NCBI GenBank assembly: GCA_001822655.1
Contig: MHRX01000015.1
Location: 9,894-20,666 of the forward strand
Reading direction: 5' to 3'
DNA length: 10,773 nucleotides
DNA from: Candidatus Taylorbacteria bacterium RIFCSPLOWO2_01_FULL_45_15b
GTDB lineage: Bacteria; Patescibacteriota; Minisyncoccia; Phycocordibacterales; 01-FULL-45-15b
The position numbers were made by a program, and so were the translations under genes. Below, piece after piece: positions 1 to 5,739 of the stretch; positions within the stretch are counted from its first letter, which is position 1; every line of letters begins with the position of its first letter. Under the pieces are notes generated by a model, which worked only from the letters and a program-made list of their open reading frames with translations, had not been told where the DNA came from and made no database searches.

Positions 1-650
1 GCTCTCCCTCTGCCGCGTGTTACGAAAGTACCCTTGAACACCATGTTGAGCTGGTCGGCTTCTGATGGCTCTCCCGATAAAATAATTTGATCATCCTTCT
101 CGACGCTTTCAGCTTCACCGGTAAGGGCCGACTCGTCCACCGCAAGTGAGCTCGTCTCAATCAGGCGCGCGTCGGCGGGCACTTTATTGCCTTCGGTAAC
201 AAGAATAATGTCTCCGGGGACAACCTCTCTATCGGAAATTATTTCTTCGACTCCGTTCCTTACGACTTCGGCTTCGGTGGCCGTCAACGAACCGAGCGCG
301 GAAAGCGTGTCTTCAGCTTTGCCTTCTTGATACGTGCCGACCAGCGCATTCAAGAGCAGAACAATAAAAATAATGACTGCGTCTTCGGTATTTCCTAATA
401 TGCCGACAATGATGCCGGCGACAAGCAAAATATAGATAAGCGGACTCGCGAACTGCGAAAAAAATACGGCAACGCGAGAACGCGGTTTCGCGATTTTTAA
501 TGAATTTGGACCGTAAATTTCAAACCTGTTTCTCGCCTCATCCGTAGACAAGCCATTCCACGTAGATCCAAAAAATGCGAGAGTGCTCTCGCCGGTTTCC
601 CCAAACCATTTTTTTTCAGGCTGTTTGTCCGACGTATTGACTGTGCTCAT
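1..650 (-). CDS. P-type (P2, Ca2+/Mg2+-like) cation-transporting ATPase, N-terminal part, cut by window edge
   Basis: The 216 visible residues are the start of an integral-membrane pump that uses ATP to move cations. Seen: a cation-ATPase N-terminal segment (residues about 15-60, with 'GLSTDEARNRFEIYGPNSL'), two membrane helices (about 67-86 and 91-105), then the actuator domain with 'VPGDIILVTEGNKVPADARL' and the dephosphorylation loop TGE at 177-179 (within DESALTGEAESVEK). This order and wording fit the P2A/PMR1-SERCA-like subfamily. The phosphorylation site DKTGT and ion-binding helices lie beyond the window, so ion specificity is unknown. The ATG at 648-650 overlaps the stop of the preceding gene as ATGA, so it is probably translated by coupling. 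No frameshift is seen in the visible part. Confidence 0.93.
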   Translation of the reverse strand, partial: MSTVNTSDKQPEKKWFGETGESTLAFFGSTWNGLSTDEARNRFEIYGPNSLKIAKPRSRVAVFFSQFASPLIYILLVAGIIVGILGNTEDAVIIFIVLLLNALVGTYQEGKAEDTLSALGSLTATEAEVVRNGVEEIISDREVVPGDIILVTEGNKVPADARLIETSSLAVDESALTGEAESVEKDDQIILSGEPSEADQLNMVFKGTFVTRGRGR

Positions 651-1645
651 GGCTGAATGACATCAGCGCCGCCAGTTTTTGCTGGTCTAGCAAATGGTCC
701 GATTCCTTCGATTTGTGCGTAGAATATGGCCGCAACAATTCCGATTATTATCACCGCACCAATGACTATGCCCGCCATCGCTCTCTGTAGCCGCGCGCCG
801 GGCGCCGCGTGACCGGGGCCTCCAAATCGCGGAGGCGGAACAAATTTGAGTTTCCCAAATTGCGGCTCAATACTTTTGACAGAAACCGAAGTACCCGGGG
901 CCATGCGTTCATAATCTTCAGTCTGAGCGCGAAGAATTGTATGTTCTTTTTCCACGGACGAAGAATTCTCGGAGGAAAAAAAAGGGGGTGTTGGCGTCAA
1001 TGGTGTTTGAGGCGCCTGAAAATTTTGTTGCGGTAGAATAGCCCGCTGAAGACCGCTCATATTCGGAGAGGTTTGGGGATTCGGTTCAGTACGGATTGTC
1101 TGCCGTTCACCGAGACCAAATGATGGAATCGGCGCGCCGACTGGTTTGGCAAATATACGAGGCGGTGTTGGGCGGGGCTCCGAAACGACAGCAGAGTTTG
1201 GATTCGACTTCGCATCACCCTCTTCCTCGCCAACTGATTTAGATTGTCTGTCGGTCAAAGCGTGATCAGGCGCGGACGACACGATATCTTTTTGTCGATT
1301 TTGCAAGGGAATATTTTGAGAGAGTGGTCGAATACCGTTTACCGCACGAGTCAGAAAAGTGCTGTTTGCCGACGGCCTCGTAGCCGTGGTATTTATCGAG
1401 GTATGATCGGGCGGTGATGATACGTCCGGCGAAAATACAGAGCGTGGACTAAAAGCGGAATTTCCATACGGCTGATTTCCGCCAGCAAACGCGGTATTCC
1501 TTGTCCTTAAATAAAGCAAACCCTCGCGAATATCGTCTTCTCCCCAGCCAACGGAGAGCATCGCGCGACGCACCGCTTCGTCCGAAGGAAGAACCGGCCG
1601 CGCTTTCAAGGAGTCGAGATATTTTTTTAGTTCTGGAGTAATCAC
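647..1645 (-). CDS. Pro/Ser-rich single-pass membrane protein with N-terminal UBA-like helical motif
   Basis: Function unknown; 332 aa. The N-terminus (residues about 5-46) has a short helical motif, 'LKKYLDSLKAR..SDEAVRRAMLSVGWGEDDIREGLLYL', resembling the UBA-like three-helix units I associate with membrane proteins of CPR bacteria. Residues about 50-285 are low-complexity, rich in Pro, Ser, Thr and Asn, and look disordered. One strong membrane helix lies at about 289-311 (AGIVIGAVIIIGIVAAIFYA), with a 20-residue tail. The long region is thus probably cytoplasmic or external tether. The start is GTG (1643-1645), with no clear Shine-Dalgarno; the stop TGA overlaps the ATG of the cation ATPase by 4 bases, and the preceding 95-aa gene ends 9 bp upstream. 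The arrangement suggests an operon and perhaps an accessory role for the pump, which is inference. Confidence 0.8.
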   Translation of the reverse strand: MITPELKKYLDSLKARPVLPSDEAVRRAMLSVGWGEDDIREGLLYLRTRNTAFAGGNQPYGNSAFSPRSVFSPDVSSPPDHTSINTTATRPSANSTFLTRAVNGIRPLSQNIPLQNRQKDIVSSAPDHALTDRQSKSVGEEEGDAKSNPNSAVVSEPRPTPPRIFAKPVGAPIPSFGLGERQTIRTEPNPQTSPNMSGLQRAILPQQNFQAPQTPLTPTPPFFSSENSSSVEKEHTILRAQTEDYERMAPGTSVSVKSIEPQFGKLKFVPPPRFGGPGHAAPGARLQRAMAGIVIGAVIIIGIVAAIFYAQIEGIGPFARPAKTGGADVIQP

Positions 1646-1654
1646 TTTAGTTGT

Positions 1655-1942
1655 TTACTTATCCGCGAGCCAAAACACGGCGGTTGTAAATAAAGTATTG
1701 CTTTCAATTGTAACGCCGGCAAAAAAATCTAAAGCCCTATCCAGAAACGAATGATCCGAAACGGTCGGCAAGCGCGCTCTTGATAATTCAGCCACCGTGC
1801 GGCCAGACTGTAACGTAAGACCGAATGACATTATGATCCCGACAGCGAGCGTGTAAAAAAATAATGCCGTGCTCTTTTTTCTAAATATCATTACGATATT
1901 CATTATACGTTGATAAAGGGCCAAAAAAATCCTCTTATCCAC
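1655..1942 (-). CDS. Small membrane protein of unknown function
   Basis: Up to 95 aa, not recognised. It has a basic N-terminus, one hydrophobic helix (about residues 24-45, STALFFYTLAVGIIMSFGLTL) and a second moderately hydrophobic stretch at the C-terminus (LFTTAVFWLADK). The longest form starts at GTG 1940-1942, but a TTG at 1922-1924 has AAGAGG six bases upstream and is the better-supported start (89 aa); an ATG at 1901-1903 would give 82 aa. It heads the run leading into the Pro/Ser-rich protein and the ATPase. A MITE-like element ends only 13 bp upstream of the longest start, and the frame is closed by a TAG inside that element. The insertion may therefore have replaced the original 5' region or promoter. 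Moderate confidence that it is coding. Confidence 0.55.
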   Translation of the reverse strand: MDKRIFLALYQRIMNIVMIFRKKSTALFFYTLAVGIIMSFGLTLQSGRTVAELSRARLPTVSDHSFLDRALDFFAGVTIESNTLFTTAVFWLADK

Positions 1943-1952
1943 ATTTACAAGC

Positions 1953-2120
1953 TTAGAGCCTATCCACTATCTCGTGGTACTGAAGTCAGAAAACCCATAT
2001 TTTTTTGGCGAAAAACGAAAAGAAGCCTAGAGCATAACAGATTACGCTCTAGGCGAGACGAGGCTTTGCAGACGAAATTAAGGGTTTTATGACAGGAGAA
2101 AGATAGTGGATAGGCTCTTA
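1953..2120. mobile_element. MITE-like element with 17-bp terminal inverted repeats and TTA target duplication
   Basis: A 162-bp element (1956-2117) is bounded by perfect 17-bp inverted repeats, GAGCCTATCCACTATCT at 1956-1972 and its complement at 2101-2117. Both ends are flanked by TTA (1953-1955 and 2118-2120), a 3-bp target duplication. GAG ends and a TNA duplication match, from family knowledge, the IS1031 subgroup of the IS5 family. No transposase is encoded, so it would be a non-autonomous derivative. Inside are a second inverted pair (1985-1996 with 2082-2093, 11 of 12 matching) and a 9-bp central stem (2025-2033 with 2046-2054), so the element can fold end to end. It lies between the cupredoxin gene and the 95-aa membrane protein gene. 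Confidence 0.75.
2011..2054 (-). terminator. Probable intrinsic terminator inside the MITE-like element
   Basis: Read on the minus strand, a perfect 9-bp stem (GCCTAGAGC with GCTCTAGGC, 12-nt loop) is followed at once by TTCTTTTCGTTTTT. It would stop transcripts arriving from the cupredoxin gene before the 95-aa gene. The plus-strand side has no T tract, so it should work in one direction only. Confidence 0.55.
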
Positions 2121-2153
2121 GCCATTTCTTTCTGATAGTTTAGTTATTTACAT

Positions 2154-2660
2154 TTACTCGGTAACCGTGAATGTTCCTTTCATCCCCTGCTGACGATGAG
2201 TTCCGATTGAGCAGTAGTACTCGAAGTTTCCCGCTTTATCTGCAACAAACTCTATAGTCTCCTGCTCCCCCGCGTTAAGCGGCTTTGTTCTTACATCAAA
2301 AGCGTCGAGAACTAGATCGTGAAAACCCGCAGCGTTTATAAAAGTTATTTTTACCGTATCACCTTTTTTCACCGTGAGTAAAAAAGGTGCAAAGCTAAAT
2401 GGGGATCCGGTAACGGTAAATTCCTTTACTGTACCCGTCGATACTGTTGTCGTAGCAGATGTATCAATCGTGGTCGTTGCATTCGAATCCGTGCTTGTCG
2501 CCGTAGCATTGTCCCCATTCTCGACCGGCACATCGGCATTGTCAGTTCTAGACGTTGAGATAAGCCATATAACCCCTCCAATAATTACTACCAAAATGAT
2601 GATTCCTACAATTGTTTTTTGCATGCGATTTAGCGAAATCGTGTCGTGCGATACGTCCAT
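2154..2660 (-). CDS. Membrane-anchored cupredoxin (plastocyanin/azurin-like blue copper protein)
   Basis: Predicted type 1 copper electron-transfer protein, 168 aa. Residues about 17-36 form an N-terminal membrane anchor (IVGIIILVVIIGGVIWLI). A Thr/Ala/Ser/Asn-rich linker (about 37-77) follows, then one cupredoxin domain (about 78-168). The copper ligands appear complete: His114 (GFHDL), and Cys150, His155 and Met160 in CSIGTHRQQGM. The domain therefore probably sits outside the cytoplasmic membrane. The ATG at 2658-2660 has no Shine-Dalgarno; the internal Met13 (ATG at 2622-2624) would give a more typical short signal anchor and is a fair alternative. The gene follows the VOC gene after 131 bp and may have its own promoter. 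The redox partner is not identifiable here. Confidence 0.9.
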   Translation of the reverse strand: MDVSHDTISLNRMQKTIVGIIILVVIIGGVIWLISTSRTDNADVPVENGDNATATSTDSNATTTIDTSATTTVSTGTVKEFTVTGSPFSFAPFLLTVKKGDTVKITFINAAGFHDLVLDAFDVRTKPLNAGEQETIEFVADKAGNFEYYCSIGTHRQQGMKGTFTVTE

Positions 2661-2767
2661 TGGAGCACGACCGTCTTTCTCTTAATTAATAATTGAATCG
2701 CGTCTCCTCTGAGAGCGATATTGATTCGTCTTTTTAACCCGACAATGCTTTTTCTGAATTCTCTATA

Positions 2768-2795
2768 AGTTTAGCAGAAAATTTCCGAATTTCAA
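2768..2795 (-). promoter_or_regulatory. Candidate sigma70-type promoter for the cupredoxin gene
   Basis: On the minus strand, TTGAAA (2790-2795) and TAAACT (2768-2773) are spaced 16 bp apart. The -35 box overlaps the end of the VOC gene and the leader would be about 100 nt. The region is AT-rich, so a chance match is possible. Confidence 0.3.
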
Positions 2796-3268
2796 ATTTC
2801 TTCCAAAAGCCCCAAAAGAGACAGTGGCTTGAGTGTCATTTTAAGCCTTCCATTTTTCATTGGCCAGTCTCGCTTGGGCCGATCCCGATACAATTCAATT
2901 CCGTTTCCGTCAGGATCTTTGAGATATATTGCCTCTGATACTCCATGATCCGACGCTCCATCCAATGGATATTTCGCGTCAATAAGTATCTTCGCGGCTT
3001 TCGCCAATTCTTTACGATTCGGATACAAAATAGCGAAATGATAAAGTCCTGTCCTTCCGGGCGGCGGAGGCGCGGCACCTTTTCCAGCCCAGGTATTCAG
3101 CGCAATGTGATGATGATATCCTCCGGCAGATAAAAAGACCGCCGAATCTTCATACCGCTCCATAATTTCAAACCCCAGCAAATCTCGATAAAAAGAAAGT
3201 GAGCGATCCAGATCTGCAACCGTTAGATGAATATGACCGATTTTTACATCCTTGTGAACTAATTTCAT
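2792..3268 (-). CDS. VOC-fold (glyoxalase/extradiol dioxygenase superfamily) protein, CatE-like
   Basis: 158 aa, vicinal oxygen chelate metalloenzyme fold. Two beta-alpha-beta-beta-beta modules are visible: residues about 8-58 ('IGHIHLTVADLDRSLSFYRDLLGF') and about 74-128, ending in the family signature 'LKDPDGNGIELYRDRP'. Likely metal ligands are His14, His77 (LYHFAI) and Glu125 (GIELY), so the site looks intact. The wording resembles the N-terminal half of Bacillus CatE-type ring-cleavage dioxygenases, but the chain is half their length; substrate is unknown. The start ATG (3266-3268) lies 15 bp after the pirin stop, so it is probably co-transcribed with rlmB and pirin. No Shine-Dalgarno is seen. 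Confidence 0.88.
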   Translation of the reverse strand: MKLVHKDVKIGHIHLTVADLDRSLSFYRDLLGFEIMERYEDSAVFLSAGGYHHHIALNTWAGKGAAPPPPGRTGLYHFAILYPNRKELAKAAKILIDAKYPLDGASDHGVSEAIYLKDPDGNGIELYRDRPKRDWPMKNGRLKMTLKPLSLLGLLEEI

Positions 3269-3283
3269 TCAGTAATACTATCA

Positions 3284-3994
3284 TTACTCGCCAATAGGAA
3301 CCTCTGTAATTAAAAAATCTGAATTCTTGGCCGCCGATATAAGTACTTCAGGCAATCCAGAAATACCCACAGCATCCCGCGATTTTAGATTCGTTTTTTT
3401 TACGATGATTTCTCCAGATATGACAAAGATATACACTCCATTTCCGCACTCGAATAACGAATACGAAATTTCTCTTCCTTCTTCCATTTCCGAACGCGAA
3501 AGAAATGAGTCTTGATGGATGGGGAGCGACGCTTCACGTCCGTCAGGGCTCGCGAGCAATTGAAACTTATTTTTTCTACCTGACTGGGGAAAAACTTTCT
3601 CTCCGTAGCGCGAAACGATATCGAGACTCTTTGGCGTAATCCACATCTGAAAAAGAGCGAGAGGTTTTTCTCCTAGATTAAATTCAGAATGAACTACCCC
3701 CTTTCCTGCCGACATTGCCTGCACTTTACTTGAATCAAGAACGGATTTATTTCCCAAGCTATCCTCATGAGTTACTTCTCCCTCGGTCACGATAGTGATG
3801 ATCTCCATATTTTTATGAGGATGCATCCCAAATCCGGAATTTGGAGAAATAATGTCGTCGTTCAAAACACGAAGCGCGCCAAAACCCATCCGTTCCGGAT
3901 CGTGCCAAGAAGCAAAACTAAAACTAAAGCGAGACTCGAGCCATCCGTGATGTGCCTTTCCTCTCTCTTCCGCCTTGTGAATCACTAAACTCAT
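3284..3994 (-). CDS. Pirin family protein (YhhW-like quercetinase-type bicupin)
   Basis: 236 aa with the chosen start; pirin-family proteins are usually about 230-290 aa. The N-terminal cupin (about 1-125) carries 'ERGKAHHGWLESRFSFSFASW', 'MGFGALRVLNDD' and the metal site: His58, His60 (GMHPHKNME), His102 and Glu104 (VVHSEFN). The C-terminal half (about 135-236) is the second, shorter cupin. Family members bind Fe or another divalent metal and some cleave quercetin; the physiological role here is unknown. The frame is open up to an ATG at 4031-4033, but that would overlap rlmB by 43 bp and add 13 residues unlike the family. The ATG at 3992-3994 gives the family-typical start and a 4-bp ATGA overlap with the rlmB stop, indicating translational coupling. 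Confidence 0.92.
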   Translation of the reverse strand: MSLVIHKAEERGKAHHGWLESRFSFSFASWHDPERMGFGALRVLNDDIISPNSGFGMHPHKNMEIITIVTEGEVTHEDSLGNKSVLDSSKVQAMSAGKGVVHSEFNLGEKPLALFQMWITPKSLDIVSRYGEKVFPQSGRKNKFQLLASPDGREASLPIHQDSFLSRSEMEEGREISYSLFECGNGVYIFVISGEIIVKKTNLKSRDAVGISGLPEVLISAAKNSDFLITEVPIGE

Positions 3995-4749
3995 TTTTTT
4001 GGAGTAATTGCATTCGGGTGCAAGGTGCTCCATGTGTAGAGCGCAACGGCCGCGGACGCGGCGGCGTTCAGAGATTCACACTGCGGATGTGTGGGAATGG
4101 AAAGTACGATATCGCAAGTTTCGAGAGTCTTGGCGCGAATTCCTTCCGCTTCATTTCCCAAAACAAAAACTGTCGGCGCCTCAAATTTTTCCTCCGTAAT
4201 TGGAGTCGGCGATTCCCCATCAAGTCCGTAGATCCAGAATCCTTTATCCTTAAGATTCAGAAGTGTTGTGTTCACATTTCCCACTTCTACAACGGGAATT
4301 CGAAACGCCATTCCCACAGACGTCTTCGCAACCGCACCTGTCACAAGTCCTTGATTTCTCGAGGGCATCAGCACTCCCGCAATTCCAAACGCGGCGGCAG
4401 AGCGAATAATCGCGCCGACATTTTGCGGATCTTGAATTTCATTTAATAAAACAAGCGCAATATCAGGAGTAACGTCGAGCGACTGAATAAATTCTTTGTA
4501 CTGCCTGACAACATTTTTTGGACTCATTACCGCAACAATTCCCTGATGGACTGCGGTTTCGTAAATCTCATGGGAGATTTTCCCCGCCTTGAGCTCGGCA
4601 GTCAGAATATTTGATTTTTGAATAAGCCCCTTTATCTCTGCGTCCGAAAACCGCTCATCAAGAAAAATCTTCTCGATCGCCTTAGGAGTATTTTTTAGCG
4701 CTTCAGCTACGGCATGTTTGCCGTAAATGTATGTTTTTTCTTCAGTCAT
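3991..4749 (-). CDS. rlmB: SpoU-family (SPOUT) 23S rRNA guanosine 2'-O-methyltransferase, RlmB-like
   Basis: 252 aa, the usual RlmB length. An N-terminal L30e-like substrate-binding domain (about 6-78; 'YIYGKHAVAEALKN', 'HQGIVAVM') precedes the SpoU methyltransferase domain (about 97-240). Its three motifs are clear: NEIQDPQNVGAIIRSAAAFG (103-122), FVLGNEAEGI (195-204) and 'SIPTHPQCESLNAAASAAVALY' (217-238), which form the trefoil-knot SAM site and hold the catalytic Arg and Asn. RlmB methylates a guanosine in domain V of 23S rRNA. TrmH/TrmL/AviRb-type relatives share the fold, so the exact target is inferred. The ATG (4747-4749) is six bases after a strong -10 box and has no Shine-Dalgarno. 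It is the first gene of the rlmB-pirin-VOC operon. Confidence 0.9.
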   Translation of the reverse strand: MTEEKTYIYGKHAVAEALKNTPKAIEKIFLDERFSDAEIKGLIQKSNILTAELKAGKISHEIYETAVHQGIVAVMSPKNVVRQYKEFIQSLDVTPDIALVLLNEIQDPQNVGAIIRSAAAFGIAGVLMPSRNQGLVTGAVAKTSVGMAFRIPVVEVGNVNTTLLNLKDKGFWIYGLDGESPTPITEEKFEAPTVFVLGNEAEGIRAKTLETCDIVLSIPTHPQCESLNAAASAAVALYTWSTLHPNAITPKK

Positions 4750-4783
4750 TACTCGAGTATATACTGATCAATAAAACAATCAA
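4750..4783 (-). promoter_or_regulatory. Promoter of the rlmB-pirin-VOC operon, predicted leaderless
   Basis: On the minus strand, TTGATT (4778-4783), a 16-bp spacer and TATACT (4756-4761) form a good sigma70-type promoter. Only CGAGTA separates the -10 box from the rlmB ATG, so transcription should begin at or next to the start codon. Confidence 0.65.
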
Positions 4784-4920
4784 AACGTTCTTTCCAACCC
4801 ATAATTATTCTCGATTCGATATCGATACCGTCGAACTTGCACACCCTCTTTTACCATTTACAAGCGATCACTGGTAAATCGTAAATCATGTATCGAACGA
4901 AAATGCTGTTTGGTCGTCAA

Positions 4921-5172
4921 TTATGTATTCCCAATCCATATTCTCTTAATCGCAGGGAGTGAGAGCGTCGACAATATATAGCCTCCGGTCGGAATAAGCG
5001 CTTTCAAAAAAATATTTTCTCCGTCGATTATTTTGAGCCAAATGCTTGCAATAATAAAAGTCATCGCTCCAATAAAAATTCGCCTTGTCCAACTTGTCTC
5101 CCACGCCTTATCAAGCTCTACTCGGGCATTGCGTACCTTAATTTCTTCTATGTCTTTCATACTATCATTCAT
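4921..5172 (-). CDS. Small two-helix membrane protein of unknown function
   Basis: 83 aa. A charged N-terminal helix (about 1-25) leads into 'ARVELDKAWETSWTRR' and then two membrane helices (about 31-49 and 55-74, the latter with 'ALIPTGGYILSTLSLPAIKRIWI'). I recall similar small proteins with a DKAWETSWTRR-type core in CPR genomes, but know of no function. The ATG at 5170-5172 follows TAGTAT (5179-5184) by six bases, a possible leaderless start; Met5 (5158-5160) is an alternative. A terminator ends 21 bp upstream, so it is probably transcribed separately from the 132-aa gene. The 170 bp after it, up to rlmB, hold only the rlmB promoter and an imperfect inverted repeat (4850-4861 with 4873-4885). 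Confidence 0.72.
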   Translation of the reverse strand: MNDSMKDIEEIKVRNARVELDKAWETSWTRRIFIGAMTFIIASIWLKIIDGENIFLKALIPTGGYILSTLSLPAIKRIWIGNT

Positions 5173-5193
5173 AGAGCGATACTATCACATCAT

Positions 5194-5220
5194 AAAAAAT
5201 CCGCCTCCTTGGAGAGACGG
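5194..5220 (-). terminator. Intrinsic terminator of the 132-aa protein gene
   Basis: On the minus strand, CCGTCTCTCC-AA-GGAGGCGG folds into a stem with a 2-nt bulge and is followed by ATTTTTT. It begins 14 bp after the stop of the 132-aa gene. Confidence 0.75.
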
Positions 5221-5234
5221 TTTGCTTCAGTTCC

Positions 5235-5633
5235 TTATTTGGCAGCAAGAAATTTTTCGACTTTATACGCCGACGCACCCAGCATTGCCGCCTCCTTTTC
5301 TAACAACATACTCAAGCGATCAAGCCAGCCGCTTGCAATGAGTTTTGAAAAATAGAGTACATGCTCGTGGGGCCATTCGGAAACACTTTTACTATTAACG
5401 AAAAACATTTTTATACCCGCTCCAAACCGTGCGTCAGAATGATTTGTATATTGGACAAACTCACCGTGACGCCAGTAACGACAGTTGTCCGGCAATAGAA
5501 AACTAGTTGGAAGATTTTTGCCAATCCAACGAAGCAATGTATCGATTGCCTTTCGTAATTTCTCCATGCTCCTTGAATGTTCGGACCCTGCACGATAGAG
5601 CCGGGCAACGCTACTCGTAATATTTTCACTCAT
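5235..5633 (-). CDS. Hypothetical protein, 132 aa, soluble
   Basis: Not recognised. It has no membrane helix or signal peptide. An N-terminal helical, basic part (about 1-40, 'EKLRKAIDTLLRWIGKNL') precedes a mixed region rich in aromatic residues (about 45-90; 'CRYWRHGEFVQYTNHSD', 'EWPHEHVLYF') and a C-terminal helical part with 'LDRLSMLLEKEAAMLG'. Evidence that it is real: the ATG (5631-5633) follows AGAAAGG at a 4-bp spacing, a good promoter lies about 50 bp upstream, and a clear intrinsic terminator follows the stop. It is divergent from the methyltransferase gene, and the two promoters overlap. No function can be assigned. Confidence 0.7.
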   Translation of the reverse strand: MSENITSSVARLYRAGSEHSRSMEKLRKAIDTLLRWIGKNLPTSFLLPDNCRYWRHGEFVQYTNHSDARFGAGIKMFFVNSKSVSEWPHEHVLYFSKLIASGWLDRLSMLLEKEAAMLGASAYKVEKFLAAK

Positions 5634-5683
5634 ATGGCCTTTCTGCGCTTTAAGTCCGCTCGACTTTTGAACCGACTAAAATC

Positions 5684-5711
5684 ACTATACACTTAGATTC
5701 TGTTTTGTCGA
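5684..5711 (-). promoter_or_regulatory. Promoter of the 132-aa protein gene
   Basis: On the minus strand, TCGACA (5706-5711) and TATAGT (5684-5689) are 16 bp apart. The -35 box overlaps that of the divergent methyltransferase promoter by five bases. The transcript would have a leader of about 45 nt containing the Shine-Dalgarno. Confidence 0.6.
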
Positions 5712-5733
5712 GATCAGACGACTTTGCTATGAT
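5705..5733 (+). promoter_or_regulatory. Promoter of the methyltransferase gene, predicted leaderless
   Basis: TTGTCG (5705-5710), a 17-bp spacer and TATGAT (5728-5733) precede the ATG at 5740 by only six bases (GACGAA). There is no Shine-Dalgarno, so the mRNA probably starts at or beside the start codon. Confidence 0.65.
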
Positions 5734-5739
5734 GACGAA

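Noticed and set aside
1910..2092. Plus-strand frame of 60 codons inside the MITE-like element, as a possible transposase remnant
   Set aside because: It is very basic and short, crosses the element's left boundary, and shows no transposase DDE motif.
3995..4033. Thirteen-residue N-terminal extension of the pirin protein
   Set aside because: It would overlap rlmB by 43 bp; the family starts close to the internal Met, and the ATGA overlap supports 3994.
3952..4446. Open plus-strand frame of 164 codons opposite rlmB
   Set aside because: Cys/Arg/Ser-rich reading antisense to a confident SpoU methyltransferase; no start signal.
4850..4885. Imperfect inverted repeat (TTTACCATTTAC with GGTAAATCGTAAA) between rlmB and the 83-aa gene, as a terminator
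   Set aside because: AT-rich, interrupted, and with no T tract; it could arise by chance.
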